A stretch of DNA of 64,000 nucleotides from Spirodela intermedia (GCA_902729315.2 LR746272.1:5091037-5155036); one strand, 5' to 3'. Counted from the first letter of the stretch, positions 47,223 through 61,843 are shown. Program-made: numbers and translations. Notes: a model not told the origin generated them from the sequence alone.

Positions 47223-48134
47223 AGCGGCTGATGCGCCAGCTCATAATCATCCTCGTCGTCGGATCATGTTTAGTCTGAACTCTCCCCGGACCTTGGATTC
47301 ATTTGCTAGCCTGTTTCAGAGCTTGAGAATTAGGGTTCATAGATGGTCTCATCTTCTGTGTTTTTGTGCTCTGACGTGTTCTTTAGTCGCCGACTAAAGT
47401 CAACTCCTTTTAATTATTATTATCAGTTCAATCTTAGTTCTGTTTCATTTATCATCCTATCTTCTTTGTTCCGGTGCTGCTGACCAGAATCAACCATTTT
47501 GAGTGAGTATTATAATGGTTGTGGAATTTTGCATTTTACTCCCCAGGAGTGTTGTAATTCTCTTTATACCATCCGGAAAAATGGCAAGTTCATGGTTACC
47601 ATCCTCGGTCGATCCGGTATTGGCGACTTCCCGGGAGGTCTGACTGACAGGTGGTTTATGCTCGTTGGCCGAATCTGGATAAGGTTGGGGTTTCTCGCAT
47701 TTTACTCCCCGGAGTATAATAATTATTTTAAAACCATGGGAAATAGTAAGTTTCCGAGGTTACCATGCTCGGTTGATCCATCCGGCATCGGGCGGCGTTT
47801 CCGGTCAGAAACTTTGACTTCTTTGGTTAATACCACGTGCCCTCTCCCTCATTTGTTGCTCCTCCCTAGTCTAGATAGTGGTGTTAGATCTGGAACCGAC
47901 ACAACTAATCACGGTTAGTTTTCTCTAATCAATCTGACTCGTAATTATAGTTTAAGAAAATTGTGGGTCCTATTAGATTTCCATCAATATAAAAAACATT
48001 CTTGGAAGAGACAGAGCGAGACAGGGAGGGAGGGAGAGAGAGAGTTAGAAGTAGTGGGTTTCGGAAAATTTGTGGAGGGCGAAGCTCTGTTTCTGCTCTC
48101 TCTCTCTCGCTCGTTTGATTGAAGAAAGTGGACA
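47223..48134 (+). promoter_or_regulatory. RPL15 3' flank and promoter of the aldose epimerase gene
   Basis: No further gene is seen. A duplicated block of about 120-130 bp (period about 166) lies at 47531-47650 and 47697-47815. A G-box-like CCACGTGC is at 47834. Pyrimidine-rich CT clusters (48096-48110) precede the ATG at 48135. Confidence 0.45.
47531..47815. repeat. direct repeat in the promoter of the aldose epimerase gene
   Basis: GCATTTTACTCCCC occurs at 47531 and 47697. Each is followed by AAGTT, then GGTTACCAT-CTCGGT-GATCC-TCCGG. The two copies are diverged, with small indels. They start about 166 bases apart. Confidence 0.8.
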
Positions 48135-50431
48135 ATGGCTGCGGGCGGCGCCGCCATGCGTGTCTCTTTCGTCTTCCTCCTAATGGCAACTGCTCTCTTC
48201 GGGCTGGCCGCCAGCATCCTCCCGCTCGAGTACTTCGAGCTTAAGAAAGGGGATTTCTCTCTGAAATGCACCAACTGGGGGGGCACCATCCTCTCCGTTG
48301 TCCTCCCCGATTCAAATGGTGCTCCTCTTCTTGAATCCTCCGCGGCTGCTGTTTTCCTGCGAGTTTAATCGAGCCAAACCATCCCCCTGCGAGTTTGATT
48401 CTCCCTTTTCTTCTCTGTCTTCTCGAGATCATCTCATCTCCCCGGGGATCCGTAGGGTTCCCTCGTGGATTCTCAGAAGCTCGATTCTCTCCTCGTCTCC
48501 GATTCTCTCCGATCTCGGCTCTGAGAACTTTCCGGTTTGAGGATTTCCGCCAAAACCTCCCCAGATCTCTGCCATTCTCCTCGTTGGCTCTCGATCGAGA
48601 TCAGATTGCTCAACATTTCGCGTGATTTCAGGGCCGACTGGGGGTTGCAAGAAAGTGTTCGATCATATGCTTCATACGACTGCGGGTCGTGTAATCTATC
48701 ACTTGCTTGTTGGTGTTCTTATTCTGTTCTTACTACCGTTTTTGGCAGGGAAGCTGGCCGACATTGCGCTTGGCTACGATACCAGCAAGTCCCTCGGCGA
48801 ATACCTTGTGAGTACCCCCACCCCCACCCGATCCCTCCTTCGTCAGCTCATCAAGAACCGTAATTCTTGGCGAGAAATCCTAAGGAAAGACGTGTGGTCG
48901 CTGTTCTTGATGGTTGCTCGACTGAGGCCAGGCCCGGGCTGCGATGTGGACAAGTCTTCGCGCCAGCCTCACTCCCCGCGCTCTCTCTCTCTTTCTCTGA
49001 TCGCTAACGTTCACCAAGGTGGCCCTCATGTTGTCTTCTGACAGAGCTGCCTCTCTGTCGTCAGTTGGCGGCTGAGTCAACGGGGAACGTAGTTAATGAT
49101 CGTACAACTGGGTTTGCAGTGTGATCTGTCGGGTTCTTTTCTTATTATGTGGGTCAATAAACTTTCAGTGCCTTTTTTTTTTTACCAACTTGAGTTGGAA
49201 AAAAAAACCACTTTTTTTATCATACGATCTCGGGTTTATCAGACATCATCGATGAGCTCTTTGATCCCCCATTGGTCCGTAGTTTCGTGAAAAAGAAAAA
49301 TCAACCGTGTGTTCATAATAATCGTCGATAATATCATAATTTCCCGGATCTGTGTAAATATATTATGATATTTATCGTTATCTTTCAGAAAAATCCGAGC
49401 TCCTTCGGCGCATTGGTGGGGCGAGTGGCCAACAGGATCTCCGGGGCCAAGTTTTCCTTGAACGGCAGGACGTACAAGCTCTTCCCCAATGACGGGAGGA
49501 ACTCTCTCCACGGTCGGTCCTCCAAGAACACGTCAAGAACTGATAAAAACCATTTTTTTTTCATTTTTCTTGTTGGTTTCGATCGAGTGGTTGAATAAAA
49601 AAAAATTTGTTGCATGCAGGCGGGCACAGGGGTTTCAGCAAGGTCATGTGGGACGTGAAGGAGAAGGACCTGGAAGGGCCCTACCCCTTCGTCAAGTTCC
49701 ATTACCACAGCTTCGACGGCGAGCAAGGCACGGCCGCCTCCTGAATCCTGAATCTCTTCTGGTTCTTCTCTCGACGACGACGATGAACTGGGTTTTGTTC
49801 TATTTTAGGGTTTCCGGGGGATCTGGACGTGTTCGTCACCTACAAGATCTCCGGGGACTACCAGCTGACCGTGGTCATGGAGGCGGTGCCGGGGAAGAAG
49901 CCCACGCCGGTGAACCTGGTCCAGCATGTCTACTGGAACCTCGGCGGGCACGACAGTGGCACTGTGCTAGGCCACGAAGTGCAGATCTTCGCCGGACACA
50001 TTACGCCGGTGGACAAGGAGCTCATCCCCACCGGCGAGATCGCCGCCGTTGCGGGGACGGCGTACGACTTCTTGGAGCCACGCAGAGTGGGGAGCCGCAT
50101 CGCCGAGGCCGGCGGGTACGACATCAACTACGTGCTGGACCCGGCGGCGGCGGCGGCGGATGGAATGAAGCGGGCGGCGGTGGTGAGGGACGGCGGAGGA
50201 TCGGGGAGAGGGTTCGAGCTGTGGACGAACCAGCCGGGGGTGCAGTTCTATACGAGCAATACGCTGAGGGCAGTGGGGAAGGGCGGCGCCGCCTATGGCC
50301 CCTACTCGGGGCTGTGCCTGGAGACCCAGGGCTTCCCCGACTCCGTCAACCACCCGCAGTTCCCCTCCCAGATCGTCCACCCCGGCGAGACCTACCTCCA
50401 CCGCATGCTCTTCAAGTTCTCCGTCGAGTAG
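48135..50431 (+). CDS. aldose 1-epimerase (galactose mutarotase-like), secreted type
   Basis: Exons 48135-48318, 48749-48807, 49389-49512, 49620-49727 and 49809-50431 join to 365 residues. The enzyme interconverts alpha and beta anomers of aldoses. A hydrophobic N-terminus ([20 protein letters not shown]) is a likely signal peptide. Family motifs are [61 protein letters not shown] (catalytic-domain His), [13 protein letters not shown] (second conserved His), GYDINYVLD and [13 protein letters not shown], with the Glu of LCLETQ as the expected catalytic base. Intron 4 (49728-49808) appears to use a GC donor (CAAG|GCACGG), since no GT is available there. The gene is convergent with the PPR gene, with 180 bases between the stop codons. 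Confidence 0.93.
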
Positions 50432-50493
50432 TGGCAAACAATAGCTCTCTCTCTCTCTCTCTCTATCTCTCCCTTTGTCTTTCTTAAGACGAG

Positions 50494-50499
50494 AATAAA
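50494..50499 (+). terminator. candidate polyadenylation signal AATAAA
   Basis: AATAAA lies 63 bases after the epimerase stop codon, following a CT microsatellite (50443-50462). It fits a plus-strand 3' end within the 180-bp convergent gap. Confidence 0.5.
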
Positions 50500-50611
50500 G
50501 CGGGCTCTTATTGCCGGTCTCCTCTGCTCTTCGTGACTTCATCGCATGTAAACTGCTTCCTTTTGGATCAGTTTGGTCAGTATACAGTGGGCTCTGGTTC
50601 GGGCCACTGGG

Positions 50612-52108
50612 TCAAGAATTTAGTCCAATAAAGCCCGCATCTTGAACCGCAAGCGGCGGCGGCGGCTCTTCTAATCCGAACAGCTCCGCCATGGCTCGAG
50701 CAGCCAAGTCGAGCCCTCCCCGGTTTTCGCAGGCGCGAAAGAACGCCCTCTTCATCCTCTCATCGGGCTTCATCGGCATGCTCCTCAAGAACGCCAAGGC
50801 GTCCTCCAGCAGCCCTTCTCTGCACAGCAGGTCCACCATGCTCCCGCAGTGCTCCACCCACGGTGTCAGCCGCTGCTCCTCCGCCATGTCCCTGAAGCAC
50901 CGCCGCCCCTCCTCCACCAGCCCCGCGCGGTTGCACCCGCTCAGCACGCTCACGAAGCAGAGCCCGTCCGGCGCGATCCCCTCCCTGCGCATCTGCGCGT
51001 ACCGCACCAGCACATCCGCGCCGCGCCCGTGCATGGCCAGCGCCTGCATGATCGTCGTCCACGACACTGCCGTCCGCTCCCGCAGCTCCCCGAAGATCCG
51101 GCAGGCCCGCCGGAGATTGTCGCAGCGCGCGTGCATCAGCATGAGCGCGTTTGCCATACGCGTGCTCCCGCAGAGGCCTCTCCGGCGGGAGTACTGCTCG
51201 AGGGACTCGGCGAGATCGGGCCTCTGCAGCTTGCCGCAGGCGGCGGCGGCGGCGAGGAAGCTGACCTCGTCGGGAAGGACACCCGCCGCCGCCATGTCCT
51301 CGAACAGTGCCAGCGCCTCCGCGGGGCGGTCGTTGTCGGAGTAGCCGCTGATCATGGCGGTCCAGGAGACCACATCTCGCACGGGCATTTCGTCGAACAG
51401 GTGCCGGGCGCTACGTAGCGCCCCGCAGTGCGCGTAGGTGTTGACCAGCGCGCTGCAGAGGAGCACGTCGAGGGAAGGGATGTTCTTGAGGACGAAGCCG
51501 TGGAGGAGCTTCCCGTTCTTGAGGTCCCTCAGAGAGGAGCAAGCGGAGAGCACGCTCATTGCGGTGACCTCGTTGGGCCGGAAGCCTTCTCCTCTTTCCG
51601 CCATGGCTCGGGCGACCTGGAGGGCCTCCTCCGGGTAGCCCTGTTGAGCGTATGCCGCGAGAATGGCGTTCCACATGGGCAGATCTCTGCGGGGAGTTTC
51701 GTCGAAGACCCTCTGCGCGTGGCGGAGTTCCCCCAGCAGCGCGTATGCCCTGAGGAGCGCCGTCTGGACGATCACCTCTGAGCTGAACCCCATCTTGAGG
51801 ACGTGACAGTGGGCCTGCTGGCCCTCCCTGGCCCCCGCCATGGAGCTGCAACCCTTCACCAGGAACCCTACCGTGTGGCTGTCGGCTTCGACGCCTTCCT
51901 TCCTCATGAGGGCGTACTCCGAGACGGCTCCCCTCGGGTTCTTCCTCTCCAGATGGCCGGCGATGGCCAGGTTCCAGGCGTAAGTCTCGTCGCTGCTTCT
52001 CCCCGTGAAGAAGGGAGCCGGCGGCGAGTTGCTGACGGAATAGAAGGGCTTGCAGCTCGAAGCGGCGGTTCTCAGGAGGTGGGTTCTCAGGTATCGAACC
52101 GGTGGCAT
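50612..52108 (-). CDS. pentatricopeptide repeat (PPR) protein, PLS class
   Basis: An intronless frame of 498 residues from ATG 52108, the only in-frame ATG near the front, begins MPPVRYLRTHLLRTAASS. That is an Arg-rich, acid-free leader that fits an organelle transit peptide. About ten PPR units follow, with typical phrases: VFDETPRRDLPMWNAILAAY, VTAMSVLSACSSL, GKLLHGFVLK, ALVNTYAHCGALRSARHLFD, VVSWTAMISGYSD, SWTTIMQALAMHG, CFVSVLSGCNRAGLVEEGRR and HCGSMVDLLCREG. Such proteins act in mitochondrial or plastid RNA editing or processing. A weak E-like tail (SMPMKPDERMKRAFFRACEN) is present and the protein ends at FIGLNS with no DYW domain. Coding GC is very high, causing long shadow frames on the other strand. 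Confidence 0.9.
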   Translation of the reverse strand: MPPVRYLRTHLLRTAASSCKPFYSVSNSPPAPFFTGRSSDETYAWNLAIAGHLERKNPRGAVSEYALMRKEGVEADSHTVGFLVKGCSSMAGAREGQQAHCHVLKMGFSSEVIVQTALLRAYALLGELRHAQRVFDETPRRDLPMWNAILAAYAQQGYPEEALQVARAMAERGEGFRPNEVTAMSVLSACSSLRDLKNGKLLHGFVLKNIPSLDVLLCSALVNTYAHCGALRSARHLFDEMPVRDVVSWTAMISGYSDNDRPAEALALFEDMAAAGVLPDEVSFLAAAAACGKLQRPDLAESLEQYSRRRGLCGSTRMANALMLMHARCDNLRRACRIFGELRERTAVSWTTIMQALAMHGRGADVLVRYAQMRREGIAPDGLCFVSVLSGCNRAGLVEEGRRCFRDMAEEQRLTPWVEHCGSMVDLLCREGLLEDALAFLRSMPMKPDERMKRAFFRACENRGGLDLAARAMAELFGLEEPPPPLAVQDAGFIGLNS

Positions 52109-53078
52109 CCCACTTGCTCTTCCGGCCGCCACCACCGCCGACGCCGCCGACGCCGCCGCCGCTCCGCCGGCGATATTTCTACCCGGTTTGCGGAGCAGAG
52201 AACAGCAGAGCGCCGCCGGCGAAGCAGAGAAGGCCCAGCAGGTAAAGGTGCCCGAGGGATCGAGGACGAAGGGGGAGAAGGAGTCTCCTGCTTCCCCAAC
52301 GGGACGGCGGCGGGCGCGAGCACGGCCACCATCTGCTTCGCGTCTGCTCCGCGGCAAAATCCGAACGAGGAGTGAGAAGGTAGGGTTTTCTGAAATCCGA
52401 ACAAGTCCTCGAGTATTTCCTACATTTCTTCTCCATATTTAATATATTCCGAATAAATAAAAATTAAGTCATTTTATATCATATGATCCGATTTTCGTTT
52501 TCATTGGTTCTTTCACAGACGAAAAATCATTTCAAATCATATGGGTCAATATCTTATTCCCATTAACTGAGTCTCTGATTATTTTTATTTCTTCTCCACA
52601 TTCAATAATAATTATTCTTAAATTAAAATCATCTAATGCAATATTTGTATTCCTTAATTCTTCCCCACATTCATTAATCGAAAAGAAATCAATTTTCATA
52701 ATTTAAAAACGTGTGCTGATATTTTATTCCCATTTCATTTCCATATTCGACAATACAAATTAAAATAAATATTTAAACCATTTAAAAACAACATTTTCAT
52801 ATATTTATTTTTCACTAAACTCCTCTAATATTACAATAATTTTCTACGATCTACAGAAAAGCTTCCGGTCTCATTAAAATAATAAAAATAACAACTTCAT
52901 TCTCCCGATCTATAGAATTTCCCCACAATTCATCCGTGTTTCCTGGGCTGCTAAGAGGGACACAAATTCTGCAAAAATGACGAAGCTTTTTCGGAGATGG
53001 GCCAACATTCTTTTCCAGAACAGAGCTCACGTTTCTGCTACTTTTTGGGCATCCAATTTGAGCCAACCCCGAACAGGG

Positions 53079-53135
<57 letters not shown>

Positions 53136-53159
53136 TTCGATCCTCAGAGCAGGAGCGGT
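52109..53159. other. PPR 5' flank, AT-rich spacer and kinase 3' flank
   Basis: The PPR frame stays open upstream to 52357 but without an ATG; this GC-rich part may be the 5' UTR. From 52.43 to 52.87 kb the sequence is AT-rich with ATTCAATAAT/ATTCCC phrases and no gene. A long GA microsatellite (53083-53133) lies just past the kinase stop codon. Confidence 0.5.
53083..53133. repeat. (AG)n microsatellite
   Basis: About 25 uninterrupted GA units, 26 bases beyond the kinase stop codon and so probably inside its 3' UTR (as CT in the transcript). Confidence 0.92.
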
Positions 53160-55567
53160 TCATTGCGACCGAGGGGATCGACGACAGGCCGGGGCCGGCG
53201 AGAGGGTGGGCAGCGGACGATGGTGCCCAAGAGGTGACCTCCGCCCCTCCCCATGGCCGCCCGGCCGGCGCCCCACTGGCGGGGCCGCCACCGGCGGCGT
53301 CTCCCTCCGGTCCAGCAGTTGCTCCAGCGCCGCCAGGACCTCCGACATCCTCGGCCGGAGCTTGGCCTCGTCGGTGGTGCATTGGGCCGCCAGTGCAGCG
53401 ACGGCGATGGCCGCCTTCTTCGGGTACTGCCCCTCCAGTCTTGGGTCAATCACCCGGTAGACCTTCCGCCTGTCTCCCAGGTAAAGCCTGCACCAGTCCA
53501 CCAGGCTCTGCTCCACGCCTCTGCCGCCGCCGCCGCCGTCCTTGTCGACGGCGCGCCGCCCCGTCAGGAGCTCCAGCAGGACCACTCCGAAGCTGTACAC
53601 GTCGGCCTTCGCCGACAGACGACCTGCCCACCAAGCCGGAATCAGCAGCGGCAGCCAACATGTGGGCGGGTTCTACAGAAGAAGAGGGCATGTATGTTGA
53701 CCTGTGGCGATATACTCGGGAGCTGCGTACCCGTGAGTCCCCATGACCTGTGTGGAGACATGGGTCTTGTCCCCCGTTGGGCCCGCCTTCGCCAGCCCAA
53801 AGTCCGACAGCTTGGCGAGGAAATCCTGCGCAAAGTCAACGCCCGACATTGGAGGATTCCTTTTCCCAAAAACGGAAGCTCATGAGCTCCGGCATCTTCT
53901 CTCTCCAGCCTACCGCATCAAGAAGGATGTTCGAAGCCTTCACGTCCCGGTATATCACTTGGGACTCGGAGTCGTGGAGGAACGAGAGCCCCCTGGCGGC
54001 TCCGACAGCGACTTTGAGCCTTATTGCCCAGGAAAGCGGCTGGGAGCCTCCTGAAAGAGGAAATGTTACGTCAAATAGCATCATGGTCTTAGATTCTTAA
54101 TGTTCCATATTTAGAAGAAAACACCATCATCATCATCAGCATCATCATCATCAGCATCTAAAGGACAGGAAGATCTCCCAATGAAATTTATGCTTGGAGC
54201 ATGGTTTTGAGTCCTTGATTTCCCATACTTAGAAGAAAACAACGTCACCATCCATCATCTAAAGGGCAGGAAGATCCGTCGATTAAGCTTGCAGCATGGC
54301 AGCGAATACAGAGTCAACTCAACTGGTCGTTCCTGGTCAACTCAAGGTTTGGCTTGTGAAACTTGGTGCAATCTACCGATTAATACGTGTAATTAATTGG
54401 CATTGTTAGAGATCCACATATCTCAGCAGATGATGGATGGGACCATAATCTTCCTTACTCTAATGATAAGAGAGAAGATCTGATCAACATCTCAGAAGAT
54501 GGGGGCTTCAAGAACAGTGCTGAGGTAAGCTATAGAAAAATAAAATTAAATCGTGTATATTTAATTTATGAGAAAAATATTAGGGGGGTGGGGGGGGGGA
54601 TGCTTACTTCTGAACAAGTGATTCTCCAAGCTCCCTTTGGACATGAATTCATAAACCAGCAGCCGGTTGTCACCCTCCGAGCAGTATCCAATCAGTTTGA
54701 CCAAATTCGGATGGTGAAGTTGACCCAGGTACTGCACCTCAGTCTGCAGCACAGACATGGAGAAGAAGGGTCGAAAGGAAGAACCAGGCAGCAGGAGCAG
54801 CAGCAGCAACAGGAAAAGAAAAGAAAAGAAATGGAGAAGGTCGAGGAAGAACCAGCCACTCCTTGTGCCCTTGGAAGCTCTCCGGGTTGAGCTTCTTGAC
54901 GGCGACCACCATGCCGGCGCCGGGCTTCGTCGCGCAGAGGGTGTGCTCGTCGATCCAGCCCTTGAAGACGGAGCCGAATCCTCCTTCTCCGAGGAGGCTG
55001 TCAGGGCGGAAGTTCCTGGTGGCGCTGCGGAGCTCGTTGAAGGTGAAGGCCTTCACGTTGGAGGAGGAGAGGATCTCCCCCTCCGTTCTCGGCGTGGGGA
55101 GGCTCCCACCGGAACTCTTGCCGCTGAAGGACGGCGCCGTCGAGGAGGAGCAGGCCGAGGACTTCGTCCGAGTGGACGGGAAGGAAAGCCCGGTCTTGCT
55201 GCTCGGATTGGAGGGGTCTGTTCGTCCATGGAGGAGAACCAGGTCAGGAAGGGAGGGCACGGAAACCCTAATCCGAGACACCGAGGGAAAAAAAGATAGG
55301 CACTCATGACATAATTCCCGTCGATCCAAGAAGCAGCAGGAATTCCGGGCAACCAAAAATCTCAAGAACAGAAGGGCACGATTGGGCGAATCCAATACCT
55401 CGGAAGGCTGAGGCAAACGGGAGATCACCAGGACGGGAGACACCGTAGAGTGAGAAACAGGGGGGAAATCACAGACCCAGATGAGGGAACGAACTCTCAC
55501 CCGCGAGAATTTGCGCACCATTCGTGCTGTCCACCCGCGAAGAGGACGATCCCTGACAGTTGCCCAT
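53160..55567 (-). CDS. receptor-like cytoplasmic kinase, RLCK-VII (PBL type)
   Basis: Exons 55567-55501, 55217-54853, 54743-54608, 54050-53914, 53825-53702 and 53623-53160 give 430 residues. The short first exon supplies [10 protein letters not shown], with Gly-2 and Cys-4 as N-myristoylation and S-acylation sites for plasma-membrane anchoring. Then come [20 protein letters not shown], the glycine loop [19 protein letters not shown] (ATP Lys), [14 protein letters not shown] (catalytic loop), [36 protein letters not shown] (activation loop), [20 protein letters not shown] and [17 protein letters not shown]1-type kinases relay signals from surface receptors in immunity and growth. The usual YRDFKASN is YRDVKASN here. 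The C-terminal tail is Pro/Arg-rich and ends RRSPRSQ. Confidence 0.93.
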
Positions 55568-57001
55568 CGCGCCTTACCGCCGGCAATCAAGGCCCCATCT
55601 GGGCAGATCCTCTCAAAATCCCGCCTTCTGATCCTCGCCCCACAACACCCAGAAAGTAAAAAATCTAGACAGGAGCACAATACAAAAGAGGCCTTCTCCT
55701 CCGCCGCCGCCGCCGCCACCGCGGCCTCCGTCGGTTTGTCTCTCCTACACTCCACAGTCCGATTGGAAAGGGTCAAGAAGAAGCTGAGGAGAACCCGACA
55801 CGGAGAGAGAGAGAGAGAGAGGGGCAAGGAGAAGGAAGGATTCGTTCCGGCTGGCTCGGGTAAAAACCCACCATCTGCGACGTGACGGAGGGGGTCACCC
55901 ACGAAGCTCATGTTCCAGGAGCGGGCCCCAACAGAGCCTGGATATTTCCATGTCTACCTAAACTGCCCTTGTCCTACGCCAGATGCCCGGGTAGCCAAAA
56001 GGAGGGGTATTTACGGAATCCCCTGGCCTGGATCAGGGGCATAATGACGTAAACATCGGACACGGTAACTACGATTTCCATTAATGGATATTATTGATCC
56101 GCTAAGGGATGGCTATTAAGGTCGGTTCGGTTATTTTTTAGGACCGCAGTCAGTTATTTTTTTCCATTTTTGGCCTTAAAAATCACGTTCAAGAAAATGG
56201 GGGCTCCTCCTTTATCTGCCCACAGTCTCTCTCCTCATACAATTTCACACTCTCTCTAGGTCAACTCCGCTGACCATGCTAAGAGTAATTACGTGCGACG
56301 GAGCTGGCCGGAAGCATCCCGGTGAAACAATGGCGGGCGCCACCGGCTTGGAGAAGACTTGTTCTTGGGCGCGCAGCAGACTGTTCACGTGGAATATGCA
56401 GATGACTGCGACGTGATTGTTGTGGTCATCGCGCGGTCACCGGCGATCACCTACGTTGACTTTCGTTGATGAGCCGTGGTACCGTGCATGTCGAATACCG
56501 TGACGAAGACTTTGTCTTCTCTCTCTGACTTCACGTGTGCTTGGTCGAACTCGAAGGCAGTTTCGTAGGCTGTACCCTGTTTTTGTTCAGTTGATTAGGG
56601 CACCAAACAGTATTAGTCAAACAGTATGAAGATAGAGAGTGATATTTTTATTATGATATATCCAGAAAGTTCGTAAGTCGTGTCCCGACCAACTCGATAC
56701 CAGCAAATCGGGGTTGACATACCGTTGACCCAAGGAGATAAAGGTCAACCCAAGCCGCCAACTCATGTCTCTACCGACTTTTGGCGAGCTAGCGGAAGAC
56801 CCGCCATTCGTGGAACTCTTCATTTTCGATGGAAATGGTCGTCCAAACGGGTCGCAAGGTCTGGAACTCAACAGCCTTGGGACATGCAGCCAGCGCCCGC
56901 GGCGGCCGCCGGCGAAGTCTCTGTATCCCGGCACACGAAGAACCCACAGAGCCGCCAAGGAAGAGGGATGTGGAGACCAGAGGAGGAGGACGGGGACGAT
57001 A
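55568..57001. other. intergenic: kinase promoter and 3' flank of the MYB gene
   Basis: The first 350 bases hold the kinase leader, with a poly-Ala-type GCC repeat (55700-55725) and a GA run (55805-55822). Beyond that no gene is seen. Short open frames at 56.6-57.2 kb are shadows of the last MYB exon. Confidence 0.5.
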
Positions 57002-59306
<2,305 letters not shown>

Positions 59307-61603
59307 CTCCCAGTCCGTTGTGGCTGCTTCTTCATGAATCGTGCGCAGAAACGCCCCCCTTGGGCACGAAAGTTCAGGTGGGCATGTGGCGATCGCCGAT
59401 CCCCAGGAGGACGACGACAAAAAACCTAGTCGGCGGCGGGACTGACGGCGGCGGCGATCTAACAGAGCGAGGGGGGACTGACTTTTGTAGGTGGTGGGGT
59501 CTGCGGATTCGATGAGCGCGAAAATGGGGAGGCCCAGAGGAGTTTGAAAAATGGCGGCGGAGGAGATGAGAGAGGGGAATTGATGGGCGTAGTGGGTCGA
59601 GAGATGGGTCGTCTTCAACCTCAACCTCAGTCTGATTATTTAATCCTCGCCATGGCCGGGCGCGGTGGTCTGCGTGATGCTGTGAGCCGTTCCCATAAAT
59701 TTCTTCCCACTGGAAGGGCCATTCGTGCTGGCCGTGCTTTTCTCTGTGACGGAGCTTCACTGCTCCGTCGCCGCCGCCATTATTACTCGGCACGCTCCTC
59801 CGGCTATAAGAAATCCGAGACGAATTGGATGCCTTCAGCTCCGGCGAGACCAGCATGTCGTGAATTCCTGCCTTTGGAAACCCTAAAAAAGGAGAGGCCT
59901 TTCGGGAAAGAGGGCCCGGGGAAGGGCCATTGCTGAGATCAGAGCCCGGTGGAGAAAGAAAGGCCATCCTCCTCTTTATCTTCTTCCCCAACCTTTTTTC
60001 ACCGTTCTCTCTTTCCTTTCTGGACCGGAAAGCGAGCTCTTTCGAAATTCAGTGGGGCGAGGGCCCCCCCCCTTCAGTGGGCATCATCTCCTCTTTTAAC
60101 TGTTTCAGTCAGGATCCAATGCTCTCTCTCTCTCTCATACTCCATTTGTGGGGGCTCGGTCAAACCATAGGCAATTGCACGAACATCTTGTCTGCGCGAT
60201 GCTGGTGGAGATCGGGGTGGGGGATGCGGGAAGCAACCCTAATCTGCAAGGATTCATAGCTTGAACGAACCCTAAAATGGGAGGTCCAGAACACAATCTG
60301 TTGACCTTGATTCCACCGTGGATGACACATTTTGAATTTTTTGCTGGAGAAAAAAAGGGAACCTCCCCCAGAATTCCATGAAACATAAACCTGAAACACA
60401 GGAGGAAGAAAGAAGCCCGAGAAGACCCCTCTCTCGTATCCTCTCCATTGACTTCCATCTCTCCATCTCATATTCTTAATCTTCAAGCGGGTAGCTGTAG
60501 CTGCACCATGTTCAGAATCTGTGGGATCATGGTTGACAAATGTTTTGGGGGGGGCCCGTTGACCGCAGGTCCGTATTCATGCGGGGAGATCACTGTTCAC
60601 CCACGAATGCCCCAGCCTCTCTCTCTCTCTCTCTCTGTGTGTCTCGCTATCTATCTATCTATCTAACCTCGAGCTAACCCCGTAATTAAATGATCCCTAA
60701 GCGGCTGCCCTCCCGGTCACATGGAAGACTCGATTATAATACGACCCTTTCCAATGCATCCATGGCTGTTCTGAATCATGGCCCTCCATTAAAAATGCAC
60801 TGTTGCAGTCGCCTGCCCTCGTTCCAGGGCTGCAGAACACCATCGCCTGCCATCTGATTCAGTAGATTTCCCCATAATCTATGCGTAAACGGATGGGGAC
60901 TGGAGACAGCCCCCCACTGGGCAGTAGTTTTTATGGGTTCCCCCCCTCCGGAAGTCGCCAAAAGCCTCTGAACTCTGGAGAATGTTCCTTCCCTCGGGGG
61001 TGAAATTCCTCGAGACGGCGGCCGACGGTCTTCTTCTTCTTGTTCTTCCTGAGGAAGAAAAAATGGGTGGGGGAATCTTATGGGGCAATCGGCTGTGTTG
61101 CATGTGGACAAGCCCAGTGATCGGCGCCAGAATTTCTGGGGGGAAGTCCCGGTTGTCGGCTTCGCCGGCACGGACTCCACCGACCACCGCACGTTGGCCG
61201 GGCGGCCCCGCGGCGGCGCCGCCGTGGCGAGCCATCCCACCGCGTAAGGTCTCGTGGCCAGCGAGCTTCCACGGGCGCGGAGGAAGGAGGATGGGGCGGA
61301 AGGGGAATTTCGTCGAACAGTAGGCCTGCTAGGTGACAAAGGAGCCAGTGGAGCCTCTGAGGAATCCATGAGAAGGGGGGGGGGGGTGGGGAGGAGACAA
61401 CAGGACCATGGATGAGCTGTGCTCCGTACAATATGGTCTCCATGAGAGCTTCTTACCCTCCTCCCCCTTCCCTAAACGACAGCTTCTACGTCATTTTGGC
61501 CAGGAACAGCTCTGCGTATCTCAGGGCTCACCGTCATTACACTCCCCCCCTTCGGAGGAAGTCGGCCCCTCCTGTTAGAAAGTGGGCGACAGTGTGTCAC
61601 ATG

Positions 61604-61638
<35 letters not shown>

Positions 61639-61843
61639 TACATCTACGTCTGCGGGTGGGGGTCTCCTTCCCCTTTTTCTAGCGCAGGGGCGATGGCTTC
61701 CCTGTCAAGAGTACCATTCCAAGGACATGGCCTTTCGCATTGACTTGTCTTCTTCCACCCGGTCCTTCCAGCCACAGTTGCAGTCTCCCCATCTCCTCTT
61801 CTTCCTTGTCCTCTTCCCTACTCTGCAGATTCTCCCTCGCTCT

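Noticed and set aside
50691-51418. Plus-strand frames of 189-217 codons opposite the PPR gene
   Set aside because: They are shadows of the GC-rich PPR coding strand.
52109-52357. Extended N-terminus for the PPR protein
   Set aside because: The extended frame begins with TTG and contains no ATG before 52108; the leader starting at 52108 looks like a transit peptide.
55568-55911. N-terminal extension of the kinase frame to about 390 codons
   Set aside because: The frame crosses an intron and starts without a usable context; the real first exon is MGNCQG at 55567-55501, in a different frame.
60776-61369. 197-codon minus-strand frame between the MYB and HD-Zip genes
   Set aside because: Pro/Ser/Arg-rich with no family features or splice logic that I can support.
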